Shown one piece after another: positions 21,001 through 28,464 of a DNA stretch of 64,000 nucleotides; positions within the stretch are counted from its first letter, which is position 1, and every line of letters starts with the position of its first letter. The translations under genes and the position numbers were made by a program. This DNA is from Anomaloglossus baeobatrachus (lineage: Eukaryota > Chordata > Amphibia > Anura > Aromobatidae). Location of the stretch: positions 125,376,882 through 125,440,881 of the forward strand of contig NC_134364.1 in the NCBI RefSeq assembly GCF_048569485.1, read 5' to 3'. The notes under the pieces were generated by a model. The model ran no database searches. It saw only the letters and a program-made list of their open reading frames with translations, and was not told where the DNA came from.

Positions 21001-22878
21001 GCCCTCAGCTCTGGGCAGCGCTGGGCCCATCAACCCGGCCACGGCGGCGGCCTATCCCCCCGCCCCATTCATGCACATCCTGGCTCCACATCAGCAGCCG
21101 CACTCCCAGATTCTCCACCACCACCTCCAGCAGGACGCTCAGGTAACCGGCAACCGGACCCTCCTGTGTATGACCGGTACGACCCCCGGACCACCAGGAC
21201 ATAGAGCGATGATATGATTGGTGAGAGGTTACTATGGTGACTAATACTACCCCTGGACCAAAGGACATAGAACTGTGATATTACGAGTGAGAGGCCACTA
21301 TAGTGATCAGTACTACCTCCAGATCACCAGGACATAGAGCGGTGATATCACTGTATATACATCACTGGTGAGAGGCCACTATAGTGATCAGTACTAACCC
21401 AGATCACCAGGACATAGAGCGGTGATATCACTGTATATACATCACTGGTGAGAGGCCACTATAGTGATCAGTACTACCCCAGATCACCAGGGCATAGAGC
21501 GGTGATATCACTGTATATACATCACTGGTGAGAGGCCACTATAGTGATCAGTACTACCCCAGATCACCAGGACATAGAGAAGTGATATCACTGTATATAC
21601 ACATCACTGGTGAGAGGCCACTATAGTGATCAGTGCTACCCCAGATCACCAGGGCATAGAGCGGTGATATCACTGTATATACATCACTGGTGAGAGGCCA
21701 CTATAGTGATCAGTACTACCCCAGATCACCAGGACATAGAGCGGTGATATCATTGTATATACATCACTGGTGAGAGGCCACTATAGTGATCAGTACTACC
21801 CCAGATCACCAGGGCATAGAGCGGTGATATCACTGTATATACATCACTGGTGAGAGGCCACTATAGTGATCAGTACTACCCCAGATCACCAGGACATAGA
21901 GCGGTGATATCACTGTATATACATCACTGGTGAGAGGCCACTATAGTGATCAGTGCTACCCCAGATCACCAGGGCATAGAGCGGTGATATCACTGTATAT
22001 ACATCACTGGTGAGAGGCCACTATAGTGATCAGTACTATCCCCAGATCACCAGGACATAGAGCGGTGATATCCCTGTATATACATCACTGGTGAGAGGCC
22101 ACTATAGTGATCAGTACTACCCCAAATCACCAGGACATAGAGCGGTGATATCCCTGTATATACATCACTGGTGGGAGGTCACTATAGTGATCAGTACTAC
22201 CCCAGATCACCAGGACATAGAGCGGTGATATCCCTGTATATACATCACTGGTGGGAGGTCACTATAGTGATCAGTACTACCCTAGATCACCAGGACATAG
22301 AGCGGTGATATCACTGTATATACATCACTGGTGAGAGGCCACTATAGTGATCAGTACTACCCCAGATCACCAGGACATAGAGCGGTGATATCCCTGTATA
22401 TACATCACTGGTGAGAGGCCACTATAGTGATCAGTACTATCCCAGATCACCAGGACATAGAGCGGTGATATCCCTGTATATAGGTCACTGGTGGGAGGTC
22501 ACTATAGTGATCAGTACTATCCCCAGATCACCAGGACATAGAGCGGTGATATCACTGTATATAGGTCACTGGTGGGAGGTCACTGTGGTGAGGGATCGTT
22601 ACTACCACCCCCCCCACCGATTACCAGGACTAATATTGTTAGTGAGAATATGTGTGCACAATGTGACAGTGAGTGCAGCTCTGGAGTATAATACTGGATG
22701 TGCTCTTGTTTGCTCCCTCCATTATTAGAGGGGTCTTCATCCCCATATTGTGGTCTCTGAGACGTTTCCTTTGTCTGCACAGACTGGCTCCGGACAACGA
22801 AACCAAGGCGCCTCCATGCCGCAGAAGTCTCAGGCCACCAAGTCTGCGTACAGCAGTTACAGCTGGGGGGCGAACTGA
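9070..22878 (+). CDS. UBAP2L: UBAP2L, ubiquitin-associated protein 2-like (29 exons)
   Basis: Stress-granule and translation factor with a UBA domain and RGG RNA-binding region. Coding exons: 9070-9153 (exon 2, from 9030), 9234-9311, 9551-9661, 9738-9906, 9981-10076, 10153-10198, 10278-10384, [10486-10545 cassette], 11212-11264, 11998-12083, 12162-12333, 14268-14457, 14538-14800, 14955-15127, 15670-15862, 16087-16141, 16350-16527, 16610-16676, 18518-18686, 18766-18854, 19016-19069, 19154-19235, 19314-19531, 20193-20298, [20475-20591 cassette], 20796-20863, 20945-21142, 22783-22878. All have GT-AG borders and compatible phases. The product is 1066 residues without cassettes and 1125 with both; human is about 1087. 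It begins MMTSV as in human. Exons 3-4 form the UBA domain, exons 5-7 the RGG/RGR region (PRRGRG, RGRRGRGRGRG). Exon 15 carries the Lingerer-family core LNLQFGALQFGSEPVL. The Ser/Thr/Gln-rich C-terminal half ends YSSYSWGAN. No break was seen. Confidence 0.96.
10486..10545 (+). CDS. UBAP2L: UBAP2L alternative cassette exon 9 (20 codons)
   Basis: This 60-bp exon is flanked by TTTCAG and GTATGA and is phase 1 on both sides. Inclusion reads ...GTRLDYTGGEGSDYPRKF...APGAWRT. Skipping joins exon 8 to exon 10 as ...DDGTSAWRTATEEWG, exactly the human canonical junction. Mammalian UBAP2L isoforms carry a similar insert beginning TRLDF (recalled). Both isoforms are therefore supported by conserved reading, not by RNA data. 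Confidence 0.8.
11360..11964. mobile_element. Long-inverted-repeat MITE at a TTAA site, UBAP2L intron 10
   Basis: A 605-bp foldback element. Its left arm starts TTAAAGGCAACTTGTCACC; the right arm, read in reverse complement, starts TTAAAGAGGGAACCTGTC. Both continue into CCCCTATAAGCTGCGGCC, then GGGCTCTTATATACAG, and later into ACTCACCTAAGG and a shared GC-rich middle. There is no coding capacity. TTAA at both ends suggests piggyBac-type mobilisation (inference); the arms have diverged by several substitutions and small indels. Confidence 0.75.
12356..14035. repeat. ~40 bp minisatellite, UBAP2L intron 12
   Basis: About 40 copies of GGGCTCTGGGTGTGACCGCAG followed by CTCGGGGTCGTGTGTCGGGG, with scattered substitutions and G-run variation. 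A longer block near 12850-13060 recurs near 13440-13620 with the same ordered variants, showing segmental duplication inside the array. It ends about 50 bp before snoRNA copy 1. Open frames on both strands here are repeat artefacts. Confidence 0.95.
14088..14216 (+). ncRNA. H/ACA snoRNA, SNORA58-like copy 1 (UBAP2L intron 12)
   Basis: Hairpin 1 is closed by GCATGC (14091-14096) against GCATGC (14142-14147), with an internal pocket and inner stem CCCTC/GAGGG. H box ATATTA is at 14149-14154 (ANANNA). Hairpin 2 pairs CCTGCACC with GGTTGTGGGG, followed by box ACA at 14211-14213, three bases before the predicted end. Pocket strands AGTAG and GGACAG are complementary to CUACU and CUGUCC of the conserved 28S rRNA segment that human SNORA58 is thought to modify near U3823; SNORA58 is also hosted by UBAP2L (recalled). 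The 3' end is 51 nt from the next exon. Confidence 0.82.
15167..15303 (+). ncRNA. H/ACA snoRNA-like copy 2, possibly decayed (intron 15)
   Basis: Hairpin 1 is closed by GCACA and TGTGC and keeps the family motif GTAGACCCTT with AAGGGGGG. H box ACAGCA is at 15232-15237. Hairpin 2 has the inner stem CCAC-GACTG / CAGTC-GTGG. No box ACA stands in the expected place after the outer stem, and the right pocket strand reads GGATGG instead of GGACAG. It may guide a different site or be a relic. It lies 366 nt from the next exon, with a degenerate repeat block (about 15328-15620) between. Confidence 0.5.
15328..15620. repeat. Degenerate GC-rich repeat, UBAP2L intron 15
   Basis: About seven imperfect copies of a unit built on GCTGGCCTGTCCAGTCGGG with G-rich spacers. 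It lies between snoRNA copy 2 and exon 16, and its expansion would account for that copy's unusual distance from the splice site. Confidence 0.65.
15893..16028 (+). ncRNA. H/ACA snoRNA, SNORA58-like copy 3 (intron 16)
   Basis: Hairpin 1 is closed by GCATGC at both ends (15897-15902 and 15950-15955), with CAGTAGACC on the left and GGGGGACAGC on the right. H box AAATGA is at 15957-15962. Hairpin 2 contains GCCACAGC pairing with GTTGTGGC and an outer AGTG/CACT pair. Box ACA is at 16023-16025. The pocket matches copy 1, so the same 28S target is predicted. The 3' end lies 58 nt before exon 17. Confidence 0.8.
16168..16293 (+). ncRNA. H/ACA snoRNA, SNORA58-like copy 4 (intron 17)
   Basis: Hairpin 1 is closed by GGACAC (16172-16177) and GTGTCC, with GTAGACCCTTT opposite AAGGGGGGACAG. 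H box ACAGTA is at 16230-16235. Hairpin 2 is closed by ACCAG and CTGGT, then box ACA at 16288-16290. The pocket strands are kept but both closing stems differ from copies 1 and 3 in a paired, compensated way, which argues for selection on the RNA fold. It ends 56 nt before exon 18. Confidence 0.82.
16698..16835 (+). ncRNA. H/ACA snoRNA, SNORA58-like copy 5 (intron 19), mariner in its ACA box
   Basis: Hairpin 1 is closed by GCATGT (16702-16707) and ACATGC, with inner CCCTT/AAGGG and right pocket strand GGACAG; the left strand is altered (AAGTTGA). H box AGAGCA is at 16761-16766. Hairpin 2 has CTGCGGCC pairing with GGCCGCAG. Box ACA at 16830-16832 spans the left junction of the mariner at 16831. 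The A belongs to the TA target site and CA are the first transposon bases. The 3' tail is now transposon DNA, so correct processing is uncertain. Confidence 0.7.
16831..18462 (+). mobile_element. Mariner DNA transposon, TA target duplication
   Basis: TA stands at 16829-16830 and 18463-18464. Inverted ends of about 28 bp begin CAAGGGGCTGATGATAAG (left) and, reverse-complemented, CGAGGAGCTGCTGATAAG (right). Inside is a decayed mariner transposase (about 17070-17973) in at least two overlapping frames. It has a helix-turn-helix part (IADIMGISRERVCVI), the first catalytic Asp in TMDET, a second in LLLQDRLRSH, and the third in YSPDLAPSDYHLF, the DD34D arrangement. A Harbinger-like MITE is nested near its 3' end. 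The copy is old and cannot code for an intact enzyme. Confidence 0.88.
18002..18354. mobile_element. Harbinger-like MITE nested in the mariner, TAA duplication
   Basis: 353 bp with perfect inverted ends GGCTATGTGCGCACGTGTGCG, flanked by TAA at 17999-18001 and 18355-18357. The 3-bp TWA duplication is the hallmark of PIF/Harbinger elements. Inner arms are also partly palindromic (AAGTGACATGTCACTT). It has no coding capacity and is younger than the mariner it interrupts. Confidence 0.82.
18863..18958 (+). ncRNA. Possible sixth H/ACA-type snoRNA (intron 21)
   Basis: A hairpin closed by GGTCA (18865-18869) and TGACC (18917-18921) has an inner stem CACTCTT/AAGAGCGTG. A short second stem, CCAGTCAG/CTGATTGG, is followed by ACA at 18953-18955. 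Its end is 57 nt before exon 22, the same spacing as the clear snoRNAs. Against it: no proper ANANNA hinge, and a second hairpin too small for a normal pocket. It could be a decayed copy or chance. Confidence 0.3.
19680..19706 (+). other. UBAP2L: Candidate UBAP2L microexon or alternative 3' exon start
   Basis: A good acceptor (pyrimidine tract then CAG, 19677-19679) opens the in-phase codons DMKPPVYGQ, followed by GTGAAC. As a 27-bp phase 0-0 microexon it would fit between exons 24 and 25 without shifting frame. Alternatively transcription could end here: AATAAA occurs at 19895-19900 and 19910-19915. However, the frame stays open past both signals to 20027, so a coding terminal exon is less likely. 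Nothing else was recognised in intron 24 (19532-20192). Confidence 0.3.
20475..20591 (+). CDS. UBAP2L: UBAP2L alternative cassette exon 26 (39 codons)
   Basis: 117 bp between TTCGCAG and GTAAGT, phase 1 on both sides, open throughout (GFEDLGQVSS... to ...ACTNGPGA). Skipping it joins exon 25 to exon 27 to give ...YSTGVSVTSSNTGVPD, the human canonical reading. The peptide is rich in Gly, Ala and Ser like the surrounding low-complexity region. It is probably a regulated isoform exon; RNA evidence is not available here. Confidence 0.7.
21190..22612. repeat. ~79 bp minisatellite, UBAP2L intron 28
   Basis: About 18 tandem units built on CCAGATCACCAGGACATAGAG, GATATCACTGTATATACATC, and GCCACTATAGTGATCAGTAC. 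Each unit contains short palindromes (ACTATAGT, TGATCA, GATATC). The first and last units are the most degenerate, as expected for a growing array. The remainder of intron 28 (22613-22782) is plain sequence. Confidence 0.95.
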
Positions 22879-23290
22879 GCTGTGGATATTATAGACGCCC
22901 TCTCCCAACCGAACCACAGGATCAGCACCCGGAGGCCTCCACCGCCCCTCCGTGCTGCGCCTCCGCCGGCCTCTCCCCTCCCCCGACCCTCCTTGTATGT
23001 AACATAGAATTTGTATTTTCCTTCCAGTTTTCTGCAGTCGGATTATAAAACGTTTTGCTATTTTATGGGGAGGGGCCGCTCCTGTTATTTTACTTATTTT
23101 CTCCCCACCTGTATTTTTTTAACCTCTTCATGCAGAGGTGAGTGAGGGGCAGCAGCGCACTGTGGCCTCTGCGCCCCTCGGAAGGATCGCTGAGTTCTGC
23201 ATTGTATGAATCATTAGTTGATGTGTTTTTGTACTGTGTTCTAAATTTAATGGATAAATGTGTCTTGTATATATAAAAGGAAAACACAGC
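22879..23290 (+). other. UBAP2L: UBAP2L 3' untranslated region (approximate)
   Basis: Sequence after the TGA at 22876-22878 is C-rich, then AT-rich, and meets the next minisatellite near 23320. No canonical AATAAA was found; the best weak signal is TATAAA at 23272-23277, followed by AAAGG. The end is therefore approximate. Confidence 0.4.
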
Positions 23291-23319
23291 TGCATCTCCA
23301 CGTGTCTGCCTTTATTCCA

Positions 23320-25068
23320 GCGCTGCACGTTCACAGCCGTTATCCCCCCCCTGCATGTCCTCTCCGAGCCGTAATCCCCCCCCTCTGCACATCTTCTCTG
23401 AGCCGTTACCCCCCCCCCCCTCTGCACGTCCTCTCCTCCGAGCCGTTATTCGCACCCCCTCTCCTCCAAGCTGTTAGTCCCGCTCGTCTCACTCAACACG
23501 TCTTCTCCCATCCTCCAAGCCATTGTCCCTCTACATGTCCTCTCCGAGCCGTCATTCTGTCCTCTCCTCTGAGCCATTATTCTCCCCCCCACTTCCTCTC
23601 CGAGCCGTTATTCCCCCCCACCACCGAGCAGTTATTCCCCCCCCCCGCACGTCCTCTCCTCCGAGCCTTTATTCCATCCTCCACACGTTCTTGCCTCTGA
23701 GCCATTATCCCCCCTCTCCACGTCTTCTCCAAGCCGTTAGTCCCACTCAACACGTCTTCTCCCATCCAAGCCATTATTGTCCCTCTGCACGTCCTCTCCT
23801 CCGAGCCGTTATCTCCCCCCCCCCCCCCCCCGCACGTACTCTTTTCCGAGCCATCGTTCTGTCCTCTCCTCTGAGCCGTTATTCTCCCCTGCACGTCCTC
23901 TCCGAGCCGTTTTTCCCACCCCCTTTCCTCCAAGCCATTATTCCCCCACCCCAGTGTGCTCTGCATGTCATCTGAGCAGTTATCCCCCCCCCTCTGCACA
24001 TGCTCTCCTCCGAGCGGTTATCCCCCTCCTCCAAGCTGCTATTCTCACCCCCTCTCCTACCAGCCGTTTCCCCCCCCTCTGCACGTCCTCTCCGAGCCGC
24101 TATTCCCACTCCTCTCTCTCCTACGAGCAGTTATTCCCACCCCGCTCTGCATATCCTCTGAGACGTTATCCCCCCCCGCCTGCACGTCCTCTCCTCCAAG
24201 CCGTTACCCCCCCCCTGCATGACTTCTCCTTTGAGCCGTTGCCCCCCCCCACGTCCTCTCCTCTGAGCTGCTATTCCCACTCCCCTCTCCTACGAGCAGT
24301 TATCCCCACCCCCCCTCTGCATGTACTCTCCTCCGAACCGTTATTCCCCCCCCTGCACGTCCTCTCCTCCGAGCCGTTATCCCACCCCCCCTGCACGTCC
24401 TCTCCTCCGAGCCGTTATCCCCCCTCCGCACGTCCTCTCCTCCGAGCCGTTATCCCCCCCTCTGCACGTCCTCTCCTCCGAGCCGTTATCCCCCCCTCTG
24501 CACGTCCTCTCCTCCGAGCCGTTATCCCCCCCCCCTGCACATTCTCTCCTCCGAGCCATTATCCCCACCCCCCCTCTGCATGTACTCTTCTCCGAGCCGT
24601 TATCCCCCCCCCCCCTGCACGTCCTCTCCTCCGAGCCGTTATCTCCCCCCCCCCTTGCACGTCCTCTCCTCCGAGCCGTTATCTCCCCCCCCCCCCTGCA
24701 CGTCCTCTCCTCCGAGCCGTTATCCCCCCCCCCCTGCACGTCCTCTCCTCCGAGCCGTTATCTCCCCCCCCCCCTGCACGTCCTCTCCTCCGAGCCGTTA
24801 TCTCCCCCCCCCCTGCACGTCCTCTCCTCCGAGCCGTTATCTCCCCCCCCCCTGCACGTCCTCTCCTCCGAGCCGTTATCTCCCCCCCCCCCTGCACGTC
24901 CTCTCCTCCGAGCCGTTATCTCCCCCCCCCCCTGCACGTCCTCTCCTCCGAGCCGTTATCTCCCCCCCCCTGCACGTCCTCTCCTCCGAGCCGTTATCTT
25001 CCCCCCCCCCTGCACGTCCTCTCCTCCGAGCCGTTATCTCCCCCCCCCTGCACGTCCTCTCCTCCTGC
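23320..25068. repeat. ~40 bp C-rich minisatellite between UBAP2L and HAX1
   Basis: About 44 units of CTGCACGTCCTCTCCTCCGAG plus CCGTTATC and a run of 5-14 C. The left part is degenerate and the right part (24350-25068) is almost uniform, pointing to recent growth toward HAX1. The long plus- and minus-strand open frames here (up to 448 codons) are repeat artefacts. Confidence 0.95.
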
Positions 25069-25379
25069 ATTCCCCTGTTATTTCGCCCGCCCCCTGTCCC
25101 CTCCGCGCCGTCCCTCCTCCTAGTCGCTCGTTGCTGTTATCACGTTGTTTCCGCTGTGGTCTGGAGGTCCGGCAGGCTGTGGTCTGCAGGGCTGGGAATC
25201 CTCGCTCTTCTGGGACCTATAATCTCATTAGGAGCTTACTCTATAATCACCCGATGTATCCGTTACCACAATACCAGCTCCTCCTGCAGAAACCGCTGCT
25301 ACATGAAGTGCAGACGAAACAATACTGGTCCTTATCGGCTACCGTTACCCGAGGGACGCAATGCTGCTTACGGAAATGA

Positions 25380-25521
25380 CGTATACGCGAGCGTCTTCTT
25401 GGTTGCGCCTGACGACAGTTTTTTAGCGGAAGTGATGTCGATGACTGGCGGAAGTAGAAGTCATGCCTGTGCGGTTGGCGGAAGTGCTTGTGTGAGCGCT
25501 CTCCGTGTGTCAGTCGGCGAC
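25380..25521 (+). promoter_or_regulatory. HAX1: HAX1 promoter with three ETS-type motifs
   Basis: Directly upstream of the HAX1 start codon, GCGGAAGTG occurs at 25426-25434, 25448-25455 (GCGGAAGT) and 25478-25486. A CRE-like TGACGTA lies at 25378-25384. Repeated GCGGAAGTG is the consensus for ETS/GABPA factors, which drive many nuclear genes for mitochondrial proteins; that role is inference. No TATA box is seen. Confidence 0.6.
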
Positions 25522-28050
25522 ATGAGCGTATTCGACCTGTTCCGGAGATTCTTCCACCCTCCGGGGATGAGGTGAGGCGCCGGCAGAGGGCGCTGTGTGC
25601 ACCGGGCCGCAGTATCGGGCGTCTTGTCACATACGGTTTGATTTCAGGGATCCGTTCTTCGGAGGCATGATGGAGGATGAGGAGGACGAAGATGACTTCT
25701 CCCAGCTTCCCCCAGGATTCGGTCGTTCTTCTCTTCATGACCCTTTCGGTTTTGAAGATATTTTCAGGGATTTCAATGAACTTTTCACAGATTTTGGATC
25801 AATAATTCAAGACGTTCCCCGTAAGTCAGAGGCAGCATATGTGTATATATAATATGGCGTCTCCTCGTGTTGTGCGCTCCTCTGGGGGGCGTCCGGAGCG
25901 TGATGTGGGGTCTCCTCCGGGTTGTACGCTCCTCTGGGGGGGTGTCCGGAGCGTGATGTGGGGTCTCCTCCGGGTTGTACGCTCCCCTGGGGGGGTGTCC
26001 GGAGCGTGATGTGGGGTCTCCTCCGGGTTGTACGCTCCTCTGGGGGGGTGTCCGGAGCGTGATGTGGGGTCTCCTCCGGGTTGTACGCTCCCCTGGGGGG
26101 GTGTCCGGAGCGTGATGTGGGGTCTCCTCCGGGTTGTACGCTCCCCTGGGGGGGTGTCCGGAGCGTGATGTGGGGTCTCCTCCGGGTTGTACGCTCCCCT
26201 GGGGGGGTGTCCGGAGCGTGATGTGGGGTCTCCTCCGGGTTGTACGCTCCCCTGGGGGGGTGTCCGGAGCGTGATGTGGGGTCTCCTCCGGGTTGTACGC
26301 TCCCCTGGGGGGGTGTCCGGAGCGTGATGTGGGGTCTCCTCCGGGTTGTACGCTCCCCTGGGGGGGTGTCCGGAGCGTGATGTGGGGTCTCCTCCGGGTT
26401 GTACGCTCCCCTGGGGGGGGTGTCCGGAGCGGGGTGCGGCGGCTCCCCTGGGGGGTGTCCGGAGCGGGGGTGCGGCGGCTCCCCTGGGGGGTGTCCGGAG
26501 CGTGATGTGGGGTCTCCTCCGGGGTGGTTGTACGCTCCCCTGGGGGGGGGTGTCCGGAGCGGGGTGCGGCGGCTCCCCTGGGGGGTGTCCGGAGCGGGGT
26601 GCGGCGGCTCCCCTGGGGGGTGTCCGGAGCGGGGTGCGGCGGCTCCCCTGGGGGGTGTACGCTCCTCTGGGGGGTGTCCGGAGCGGGGTGCGGCGGCTCC
26701 TCTGGGGGGTGTCCGGAGCGGGGTGCTGTAATCTCTCTCTCTCTGTGTCTCCCAGAACTCCCTGGGGCTGAGCCCTCTCTTCGGACCCCTGGAGGACGTG
26801 GGACGGGTTCATTACGAGATTTCATGTTGAAGTTTCCGGACTCCCACCTGCCCAGATTGCAGCCAAGATGGCCGACTGAAGGGGTATGTAGGGAGATGTC
26901 TGCAGCCACACGCTGGGGGCTCAGAGGTGTACAGCCACTCTGGGAGGGGGTTGGAGCCCTCACATGTGTACGGTAACTTTTGGGGGGCTCACATGTCTAC
27001 GGTCACTATCGGTGGGGGGAGTCTCACAGGTCTGGTATGGTTATCGGGGTCTCTCACAGATGTTCGGTTACTTTCACATAGGCTCACAGATGTTCGGTTA
27101 CTTTCACATAGGCTCACAGATGTTCGGTTACTTTCACATAGGCTCACAGATGTTCACTATCGGGGCTACTCATGGGTGTACGGTCACAATTGCGGGCTCA
27201 TGTCTATGTTCATTTTGAGGGGGGCCCTCACAGGTGTACGCTTATTATCAGGCGGAGGGCGCACAGGTGCACGGCCATTATCGGGCGGGGGGCGCACAGG
27301 TGCACGGCCACCGTCGGCCAGGGTTTCACACACGTACATAGTCATCATGTTTCCGTTCACTTCACAGCAGGAAGACAATATTGGCACTTCGCACTCTGGA
27401 GAAACCAAGCAAGATAAAAGTAAGTGACCCCTGCCTGCTGCCTCCTGCCCGGTCGCTGTAACGCGCACCCCCCCTCCCCCTCCCCCCCCCCCCCCCCCCC
27501 GGTCGCTGTAAAGCTCACCCCATGTTCTGTCTGTCCAGTCCTGGACTTGGAGGTCTCTTCCCGTGGTCTGGATTCTATCCTGAGGCCGGAGGAACAATCA
27601 CCATCATCATCTTCGTCATCGTATTTCCGCAGCGTCTCTGTCTCCAGAGTGATGAGACCTGATGGGGTGAGTTTGGCGGCGTCTGTGGTGTCTGCTTGTG
27701 TTGCCATCATTAGCAATGGCGCTGTTGTCACACTTTTTTTCTGCTGCAGACGGTGGAGGAGAGGAGAACGGTGCGAGACAGCGATGGTAATGCCAACACT
27801 ACAGTGACCGTGACCAGCGGCGATCAGGTGATCAGTGATCCGCCCAGAGGAGCGCTGACAGGTAACACTCCCACAATCCTCCTGTGACCAGGAAGGGCTG
27901 TGTGCCCTCTGTCCACCATACTTTACACTTCCTTCCTCTTTTCCTGTAGATGAGATGGACTCTGCCCTGGGCCTGCACCGATCTCTGCCCGGTCTCTCCG
28001 ATTCACAGACTATTCTGACCCGCATCCTGCAGCGATGGTTCTCCAACTGA
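25522..28050 (+). CDS. HAX1: HAX1, HCLS1-associated protein X-1 (7 exons, 247 aa)
   Basis: Anti-apoptotic protein of the mitochondrial intermembrane space that works with CLPB and the PARL/HtrA2 system and also binds cortactin and HS1; loss in human causes severe congenital neutropenia. Exons: 25522-25571, 25648-25820, 26756-26883, 27368-27419, 27539-27666, 27750-27861, 27950-28050, all GT-AG with matching phases. Conserved blocks in order: MSVFDLFRRFF, RDPFFGG, acidic EDEEDEDD, FGFEDIFRDFNELF, LRDFMLKFPDSH, YFRSVSVSRVMRPDG, TVEERRTVRDSDG, and C-terminal RWF. Human is 279 residues; the shorter length lies mainly between LPRLQ and the YFRS block. Exon 4 has a CAGCAG double acceptor (27365-27370), so one Gln may be optional. 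Confidence 0.95.
25856..26742. repeat. 53 bp minisatellite, HAX1 intron 2
   Basis: About ten near-identical units of CGGAGCGTGATGTGGGGTC, TCCTCCGGGTTGTACGCTC, and CCTGGGGGGGTGTC. From 26425 they switch to a shorter G-rich subtype, GGAGCGGGGTGCGGCGGCTC. Long minus-strand frames of 328 and 392 codons rich in TPPRGA and RTTRRRPH motifs are artefacts of it. Confidence 0.95.
26940..27345. repeat. Small degenerate repeats in HAX1 intron 3
   Basis: Imperfect units based on CTCACAGATGTTCGGTTAC and related CACAGGTGTACGGTCA. A perfect 30-bp triplication lies at about 27057-27149. The flanking intron sequence shows nothing else. Confidence 0.7.
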
Positions 28051-28314
28051 CAGGGTAATATTGTATGTATCCTGCCCAGGGTCCGGGACCCCCTGCTGCA
28101 GCCGGAGTGTGGGGATCACATCTCTACTGAAGACGTATAACGTGACCCTCGCCTTTCTGTCCTGGGGCCTGAGGCTGCACTACTGAGATGCCTCCTGCAG
28201 TGTTGTCTTGGGCTACATCCTGACTGATAACAGATGACAACAGCTCATAACCTGTATAGATTTCTCTATGTTGCTGCCCCGGACGTTGTGTCCTGGCCCC
28301 TCTTATGTTTGATT

Positions 28315-28320
28315 ATTAAA
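28315..28320 (+). terminator. HAX1: HAX1 polyadenylation signal ATTAAA
   Basis: ATTAAA lies 265 bp after the HAX1 stop codon, followed by GT-rich sequence (GGGTCTGTGACTGAGTG) about 30 bp downstream. It is the only plausible signal before the 23-bp satellite begins. Confidence 0.65.
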
Positions 28321-28464
28321 TTATTGTAAAGGATTTATATCAAGAAACATGGGTCTGTGACTGAGTGCACTGGAGGGGGCCCTGGGTGCGGGGGCTTTTG
28401 GTGATCCCAGGAAGGGAGAGGCAGGTTGGGGTGGCAATGGCTCCTCCACACGGGGATGGTTTAT

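Noticed and set aside
23777-25379. Pro/Ser-rich frames of 352-448 codons
   Set aside because: They are translations of the 40-bp C-rich array; several frames are open at once and the peptide merely repeats.
25785-26963. Minus-strand frames of 328 and 392 codons over HAX1
   Set aside because: They lie in the 53-bp intronic array and on the opposite strand to a well-supported gene.
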